DNA from: Lycorma delicatula
Lineage: Eukaryota; Arthropoda; Insecta; Hemiptera; Fulgoridae
Assembly: GCF_047948215.1 (NCBI RefSeq)
Contig: NC_134456.1
Coordinates: forward strand, 55,259,959-55,323,958
Direction of reading: 5' to 3'
DNA length: 64,000 nucleotides
In this document: positions 57,936 to 64,000 of the stretch, in pieces
Numbering within the stretch: the first letter of the stretch is position 1
How the letters are laid out: each line of letters opens with the position of its first letter
Translations under genes and position numbers: made by a program
Notes under the pieces: model-generated
The model's input: the letters and a program-made list of their open reading frames with translations, nothing else
Told to the model about the DNA's origin: nothing
Databases searched by the model: none

Positions 57936-59340
57936 GATAACACTTCATTTCATTGCGAACAGGATTACCTTTTGTTACCGATAAATAAGAACAAAATATT
58001 TAAATGATATTAATGATTTTATAATATTTGTCAGAAATATATAATTTTAAATGCAAAGAATTTTTTTGATTTCAGAACTAATTAAAATAAATTATATTAG
58101 GTCATACAAAACTACCAAAATAGATACCGAAAAACATAGAAACCTAGGAATATAAATTAAACTGAAGATACTGAACTAAAATTACATAAGACAGGCAGAA
58201 TATATATATACCCACAGACAACTGAAACACAACAGAATCAGCTTTTGTTAATTACCTCTTATATACAGGATACTCAATGGCAATAACACTACACTGCAAA
58301 ATTAACTAAGATCTTAAGAGTTTAAATTTGCTAATAGAGTAAATTTGACAAAAAAATAGATGACCAAACAAAATATAATATAATATACATTATTATTCAA
58401 TTATATACTTTAGGGATTTCGTAACTTTTTTGAGATGATCGCCATTAAAAAAAGTGCTTTCGGAAATTTTTCTGAAAAACGTGCTGACAATTAGGTTCAG
58501 AAACTAATTTTTTCAAAGAAAAATGTTTCAATTATTTGACAACTATTAGGTTTCCTAATAATTTTTAAAAAATATTAACATCTTTGTCGTATTGCACAGA
58601 GAAAGCAAATTGAAATATGGAATAGTTATAGGTAAAATTCTAAGATTAACCGCTAATTAGATTTCAGAATATTAGAACACGTGATTAGAGAGAAATTTGA
58701 AGTACAATAAAATAGAGAGTTATTCACAGTAACATTTATTGTTAAACATAGTATAATATAATAAAAATGAATGTTGTATTAATAGAATGGAATGGAGAAT
58801 ACCATAAAATAGTCAAATGAATGATAACGAAAAATAAAAGATAATAAATGTGGGCTTAAATTTTCAGTTAAATAGTAAAGAAAAGAGAATTTTTATTTTA
58901 ATAGCAATTATTTAATAAATGAACAATTATTAATTATTTTGAAAGTTATATTTTCATAAAAAATAACCAACCGGAATTTAATTAAATTTTGATATGCTGT
59001 ATATTTTAATTTTCATGTCTATAAACATATTATTTTAATTAATTATTTTATCGGTTTTTATTCCATATTTGACTTTTAATTCACAAATCTATTGTAATTT
59101 TGACTGACTTTTGATAAAAAATATTAATTTTCTTTGTCATGTAACTTCTTTTGTCACAGGGATACGTTTAATGATGACTTAGTGTCAAAGATACCCCAAT
59201 AGTTAACAACTTATTGTTAAGTACATTCCATTATTTTTGGAATACAAATATTTTTGTTTTGATATTTACTATTAAAGTTCTATTAAATTAAGAAGAAAAA
59301 GGTTTTATATCGTAAAGTATCGCATACTTACTCATATTAT
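57936..59340. other. AT-rich intergenic DNA
   Basis: Nothing recognised. Confidence 0.5.
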
Positions 59341-59640
59341 GTTTGCGCGGGTGAACGCACACACATCTAGTATGTAGATATAAAATGTTCAATGATTAAT
59401 GAACTTTTGGGAAGCTTTTGTCCGTTTGTAGCAACATCAGGCGAGAACCAATCGACTGATTAATTTCAAATTTTCAGAATACATTCATGTTATCCTAGGG
59501 ATAACATGAATAACAGAGATATTTTAAGCCATAGATCAAGGCCCTAGTCCCCTTGGGGCTGAAGTTGTGAATTGTTCCTCTTGGATGACGATATAATTCT
59601 GTTTTTGATGTTTTTCTATGTAAAGATAATAGACCAACAA
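59341..59640 (-). repeat. Dispersed repeat fragment with a perfect 13-bp dyad
   Basis: Related (inverted) to 27690-27870. ATTCATGTTATCC at 59483-59495 pairs exactly with 59499-59511 across a 3-nt centre. Non-coding. Confidence 0.5.
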
Positions 59641-60732
59641 ATTGATGTGCGTTTTATAACTCATTCGATTTTCAACTGTCTACCTTGACCTCTTCCCAAG
59701 ATGTATAGGGTATCGTAGTTTAACGGAAAGGGAATCGTAAGAAGATATTTTCATCTACAGCAGTAGCGTATTAGAGCTTCTATGTCAAGAACGAGGGAAA
59801 CGGTGTAGGAAAGAGAGCTTTTCGGCTTTAATCGTTATTTATCAGTATTATTCTCACAAACATGAGGATAACGCAGCGGGGTTCAAAGGGTGGAGATTCC
59901 GAGATAAATGGGAAGGGCTTGCTTTGCTCGCCCTGATAATATAATGTAACGGTTAGTGTAATATAAAACTAAAACTAACCTGTTATCATCTGACTGTTTC
60001 CTCTAATACTTTTGTAATGTACGTCTTTTACTTAACGAAAAATTAATTTTAAAAAGTCTTTTTTTTTTTGTATTTTTAAATAAATTTCAAATTTATAGGA
60101 CTGGAAGATGTTAATCCGTCCGTTTTGGAAGAAGAAAAAGAATAAAAGTCGTGTGTTTTTCAGAATCATTTTATTAGGAAAGTCATTTTTTTTAATTTAA
60201 AAAAAAATATTTTTTTTTAATATATCGTTCTGTGGTAGTTTACCAGCTTATTTTAACCTGCTAATATTAGAATCTAAAAAATTTAAACATCGTTAAGGTG
60301 AAACTTTACATAAAATTCTTAACCGAGATTTCTTTATATATAAATGTTCTCCAAAGTTAAATTGAGAATAAATCACGTTATCTAAATATAAGCTTACTTA
60401 TTATTAATTAAATTAAATTAAAAAAATATTTATTCGGCATAAAATTTGTGTTTCATCATCTACGATATGTTGTTAGAAAAGCAGATTTCTTAGAAATTAA
60501 TATCATTAAGATTTTTGTAGTTAATGATAATAAAAATGGTTAGTAATTTTTTTTAGAAGCTAATTTAATTTTCTATTCTTTTAAATTTTGTGTCTGTTGC
60601 CACAAAATACATTAGAAATACATGTCTACAAATATTTATATTTTTACATGTTAATTAGCGAAGAAGTAATAAAAATTTTTAAAAACACGCCGACGAATGC
60701 TGTTGATAATAATACTTCAAATTCATATTTTT
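59641..60732. other. AT-rich intergenic DNA
   Basis: Nothing recognised; 59700-59940 is slightly GC-richer but not codon-like. Confidence 0.45.
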
Positions 60733-60760
60733 GTTAAATAAACATTTTTTTTTTTTGTCT

Positions 60761-62731
60761 TCAGTCATTTGACTGGTTTGATGCAGCTCTCCAAGATTCC
60801 CTATCTAGTGCTAGTCGTTTCATTTCAGTATGCCCTCTACATCCTACATCCCCAACAATTTGTTTTACATACTCCAAACGTGGCCTGCCTACACAATTTT
60901 TCCCTTCTACATGTCCTTCCAATATTAAAGCGACTATTCCAGGATGCCTTAGTATGTGGCCTATAAGTCTGTCTCTTCTTTTAACTATATTTTTCCAAAT
61001 GCTTCTTTCTTCATCTATTTGCCGCAATACCTCTTCATTTGTCACTTTATCCACCCATCTGATTTTTAACATTTTCCTATAGCACCACATTTCAAAAGCT
61101 TCTAATCTTTTCTTCTCAGATACTCCGATTGTCCAAGTTTCACTTCCATATAAAGCGACACTCCAAACATACACTTTCAAAAATCTTTTCCTGACATTTA
61201 AATTAATTTTTGATGTAAACAAATTATATTTCTTACTGAAGGCTCGTTTAGCTTGTGCTATTCGGCATTTTATATCGCTCCTGCTTCGTCCATCTTTAGT
61301 AATTTTACTTCCCAAATAACAAAATTCTTCTACCTCCATAATCTTTTCTCCTTCTATTTTCACATTCAGCGGTCCATCTTTGTTATTTCTACTACATTTC
61401 ATTACTTTTGTTTTGTTCTTGTTTATTTTCATGCGATAGTTCATGCGTAGGACTTCATCTATGCCGTTCATTGTTTCTTCTAAATCCTTTTTACTCTCGG
61501 CTAGAATTACTATATCATCAGCAAATCGTAGCATCTTTATCTTTTCACCTTGTACTGTTACTCCGAATCTAAATTGTTCTTTAACATCATTAACTGCTAG
61601 TTCCATGTAAAGATTAAAAAGTAACGGAGATAGGGAACATCCTTGTCGGACTCCCTTTCTTATTAGGGCTTCTTTCTTATGTTCTTCAATTGTTATTGTT
61701 GCTGTTTGATTCCTGTACATGTTAGCATTTGTTCTTCTATCTCTGTATTTGAACCCTAATTTTTTTAAAATGCTGAACATTTTATTCCAGTCTACGTTAT
61801 CGAAAGCCTTTTCTAGGTCTATAAACGTCAAGTATGTTGGTTTGTTTTTCTTTAATCTTCCTTCTACTATTAATCTGAGGCCTAAAATTGCTTCCCTTGT
61901 CCCTATACTTTTCCTGAAACCAAATTGGTCTTCTCCTAACACTTCTTCCACTCTCCTCTCAATTCTTCTGTATAAAATTCTAGTTAAGATTTTTGATGCA
62001 TGACTAGTTAAACTAATTGTTCTGTATTCTTCACATTTATCTGCCCCTGCTATCTTTGGTATCATAACTATAACACTTTTTTTGAAGTCTGATGGAAATT
62101 CCCCATTTTCATAAATATTACACACCAGTTTGTATAATCTATCAATCGCTTCCTCACCTGCACTGCGCAGTAATTCTACAGGTATTCCGTCTATTCCAGG
62201 AGCCTTTCTGCCATTTAAATCTTTTAATGCTCTCTTAAATTCAGATCTCAGTATTGTTTCTCCCATTTCATCCTCCTCAACTTCCTCTTCTTCCTCTATA
62301 ACACCATTTTCTAATTCATTTCCTCCGTATAACTCTTCAATATATTCCACCCATCTATCGACTTTACCTTTCGTATTATATATTGGTGTACCATCTTTGT
62401 TTAACACATTATTAGATTTTAATTTATGTACCCCAAAATTTTCCTTAACTTTCCTGTATGCTCCGTCTATTTTACCAATGTTCATTTCTCTTTCCACTTC
62501 TGAACACTTTTCTTTAATCCACTCTTCTTTCACCAGTTTGCACTTCCTGTTTATAGCATTTCTTAATTGCCGATAGTTCCTTTTACTTTCTTCATCACTA
62601 GCATTCTTATATTTTCTACGTTCATCCATCAGCTGCAATATATCGTCTGAAACCCAAGGTTTTCTACCAGTTCTCTTTATTCCGCCTAAGTTTGCTTCTG
62701 CTGATTTAAGAATTTCCTTTTTAACATTCTC
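60761..62731 (-). pseudogene. RTE-like LINE reverse transcriptase and C-terminal domain
   Basis: Uninterrupted downstream of the TAG. Counting residues from 62638: lysine-rich linker (1-100), acidic run (114-126), RT with GRKAPGIDGIPVELL (143-157), IVMIPK, QFGFRKSIGTREA, motif A FIDLEKAFD (272-280), motif B RKGVRQGCSLSPLLFN (327-342), motif C FADD (372-375), then VEEFCYLGSKIT and the C-terminal region (GHILRHPGIVAL, GRPRLEYVKQIV) ending RESWRAASNQSND. All visible catalytic Asp residues are present. It primes reverse transcription at the endonuclease nick. The codon at 62638 is TTG, so translation would not start there; this is the second half of one ORF. Confidence 0.88.
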
Positions 62732-63472
62732 CTATTCTTCTTCTACATTTTCTACCTTATCTGTTTTACTCAGACCTCTTGCGATGTCCTCCTCAAAAAT
62801 CTTCTTTACCTCCTCTTCCTCAAGCTTCTCTAAATTCCACCGATTCATCTGACACCTTTTCTTCAGGTTTTTAAACCCCAATCTACATTTCATTATCACC
62901 AAATTATGATCGCTATCAATGTCTGCTCCAGGGTAAGTTTTGCAGTCCACGAGTTGATTTCTAAATCTTTGCTTAACCATGATATAATCTATCTGATACC
63001 TTCCAGTATCGCCTGGCTTTTTCCAAGTGTATATTCTTCTATTATGATTTTTAATTTGGGTGTTGGCAATTACTAAATTATACTTCGTGCAAAATTCTAT
63101 AAATCGGTCCCCTCTTTCATTCCTTTTGCCCAGCCCGTATTCACCCACTATATTTCCTTCCTTGCGTTTTCCAATGCTTGCATTCCACTCTCCAACTATT
63201 ATTAAATTTTCATCTCCTTTTACGTGTTTAATTGCTTCATCAATCTCTTCGTATACACACTCTACCTCATCATCATCATGGGCGCTTGTAGGCATATAGA
63301 CGTTAACAATCGTTGTCGGTTTAGGTTTTGATTTTATCCTTATTACAGTGATTCTATCGCTATGCGTTTTGAAATACTCCACTCTCCTCCCTATCTTCTT
63401 GTTCATCACGAAACCTACTCCTGCCTGCCCATTATTTGACGCTGAGCTAATTACTCTAAAATCACTAAACAT
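62732..63472 (-). pseudogene. RTE-like LINE endonuclease domain (5' truncated)
   Basis: 246 codons from an internal ATG at 63472. It carries the APE/exonuclease-endonuclease-phosphatase signatures VNVYMPTSAHDD, IIVGEWNASIG (Glu-Trp where Asp-Phe is common), RRIYTWKKPGDTGRYQIDYIMV, and the active-site box DSDHNLVI near residue 187. The fold's N-terminal strand with the first metal-binding Asn and Glu lies upstream of the truncation and is missing. It ends at a TAG (62732-62734) in a Glu-rich linker; the same frame continues for 31 codons into the RT part with no frameshift. Confidence 0.85.
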
Positions 63473-63475
63473 ATT

Positions 63476-64000
63476 CTATAACAATAAACATATTGTTTAA
63501 AATTAATGTACTTAATTGATCAGTGATGCATTTTTAACCGGTTTATCAGTTTATTTTCAATTTTTTTTTGTTATAGATGAGTCTGATAAATGTCATTTTC
63601 GCATCCCACAAAAATGGGGGAGTGTTGGACTCGCACGGGTTCGGCTAGATGTTATTAAGAGCCTATGTGTATCCGCACCTTACCGACTAAAACTCCTATC
63701 TCACCGTTTTCCCCTTCCGAGGCCGGTCCTGTAATTAAGCATTGCACGGCGCCAGGAGATGTCTTTAGGCTCCAGGGGTCCAGAGTCCCCGCGCTGCATC
63801 ACCGTCGCTCATCTGCACAAGTGCAGACGCACGACGGCTCCACACGGGGTTATCCTTCTCCCCTTCACCATCAGGTCACTTTCTTCACCCGAGTCTCATA
63901 TGCAACTCTCATTCGTTGCTGGGTGATCTTCAGTCCTCTTACTGATCTGGGTCCTAAATGAGGCTCTATCCTATACTCTAGCTATTATCAATTTACATTA
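63476..64000. other. Unassigned; GC-richer segment from 63600 to the window end
   Basis: 63600-63960 is clearly GC-richer than the surroundings and looks like repeat or decayed element sequence (for example GTATCCGCACCTTACCGACT, CAGGGGTCCAGAG). Plus-strand frames (63516-63734, 63665-63961) have no recognisable domain. It may be the 5' region of another LINE continuing outside the window. Confidence 0.3.

Larger units (their letters stand above)
60733..63475 (-). mobile_element. RTE-like LINE, nearly intact, 5' truncated
   Basis: About 2.74 kb on the minus strand, from the truncation point near 63475 to the 3' end CTGAAGAC plus A-run (60733-60766). It encodes endonuclease, RT and a C-terminal domain in a single frame of about 903 codons with one stop. 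Truncation removes the endonuclease N-terminus and any 5' UTR. Shorter 3' copies of the same family are at 9684-10200, 31874-32000 and 34783-35296. Confidence 0.85.

Noticed and set aside
59494..59511. Sequence resembling part of the I-SceI homing endonuclease site (TAGGGATAACA)
   Set aside because: Only the first 11 bases agree and the rest differs; it is explained by the local dyad. No homing endonuclease gene nearby.
62130..62576. 148-codon plus-strand Ser/Phe-rich frame
   Set aside because: Antisense to the intact LINE RT frame; composition follows from the opposite strand's Glu/Lys codons.

Overview
The window is AT-rich eukaryotic nuclear DNA made almost entirely of transposable elements, satellites and their debris. 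Insect is the most likely source: mariner, Tc1-like, DUF4817-type, pogo, Merlin, RTE-, R1- and CR1/Jockey-type elements occur together with tRNA-derived SINEs and protein-primed polymerase relics. The mix is reminiscent of large hemipteran genomes, but that is inference. No conserved host gene, rRNA, tRNA, operon or CRISPR array was recognised. Almost every coding signal is a broken mobile-element gene. Two stand out for integrity: an uninterrupted RING-finger-like ORF (23280-24038) and a nearly full LINE reading frame with one stop codon (60761-63472, minus).

Layout. 1-15 kb: an ORF1-like remnant, a 39-bp tandem duplication, SINE copies, an internally deleted pogo-like element with matched terminal inverted repeats (4480-5617), a rearranged LINE 3' copy with a perfect 68-bp fold-back (9684-10200), and long stretches of unremarkable AT-rich DNA. 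15.0-19.0 kb: a composite unit holding a mariner 3' end, a unique spacer, about 14 copies of a ~114-bp satellite and a DUF4817-type transposase relic. The same unit lies in opposite orientation at 42.4-48.6 kb with a ~31-copy satellite array, so the two form a large inverted pair about 23.5 kb apart. 21.2-22.5 kb: an R1-like LINE remnant. 23.0-26.2 kb: the most unusual block, with a RING-finger ORF, a convergent protein-primed DNA polymerase B relic (Polinton/adintovirus-like), and next to the polymerase's 5' end a GC-rich, CpG-rich segment full of palindromic CCAAGATGGC-type motifs. 28.8-29.9 kb: a pogo-type DNA-binding relic followed by an acidic ORF1-like reading frame and a LINE-like 3' tail.

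31.9-41.4 kb: short LINE 3' copies, SINEs, a Merlin (ISXO2-type) transposase relic, a DUF4817-type transposase relic and a Tc1-like transposase relic. 48-51 kb: mariner fragments in both orientations. 53.2-56.0 kb: a CR1/Jockey-like LINE, frameshifted. 56.0-57.9 kb: two dispersed repeats, one with an internal ~116-bp minisatellite. 60.7-63.5 kb: the nearly intact RTE-like LINE, whose 3' end is the parent type of the short copies at 9.7, 31.9 and 34.8 kb. 63.5-64.0 kb: an unassigned GC-richer segment.

The genes do not form a host pathway. The relationships that matter are parasitic: LINEs as sources of truncated copies, SINEs with interchangeable tails, and a composite unit that carries and spreads a satellite. 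All family assignments rest on reading translated motifs by eye; no database search was possible.
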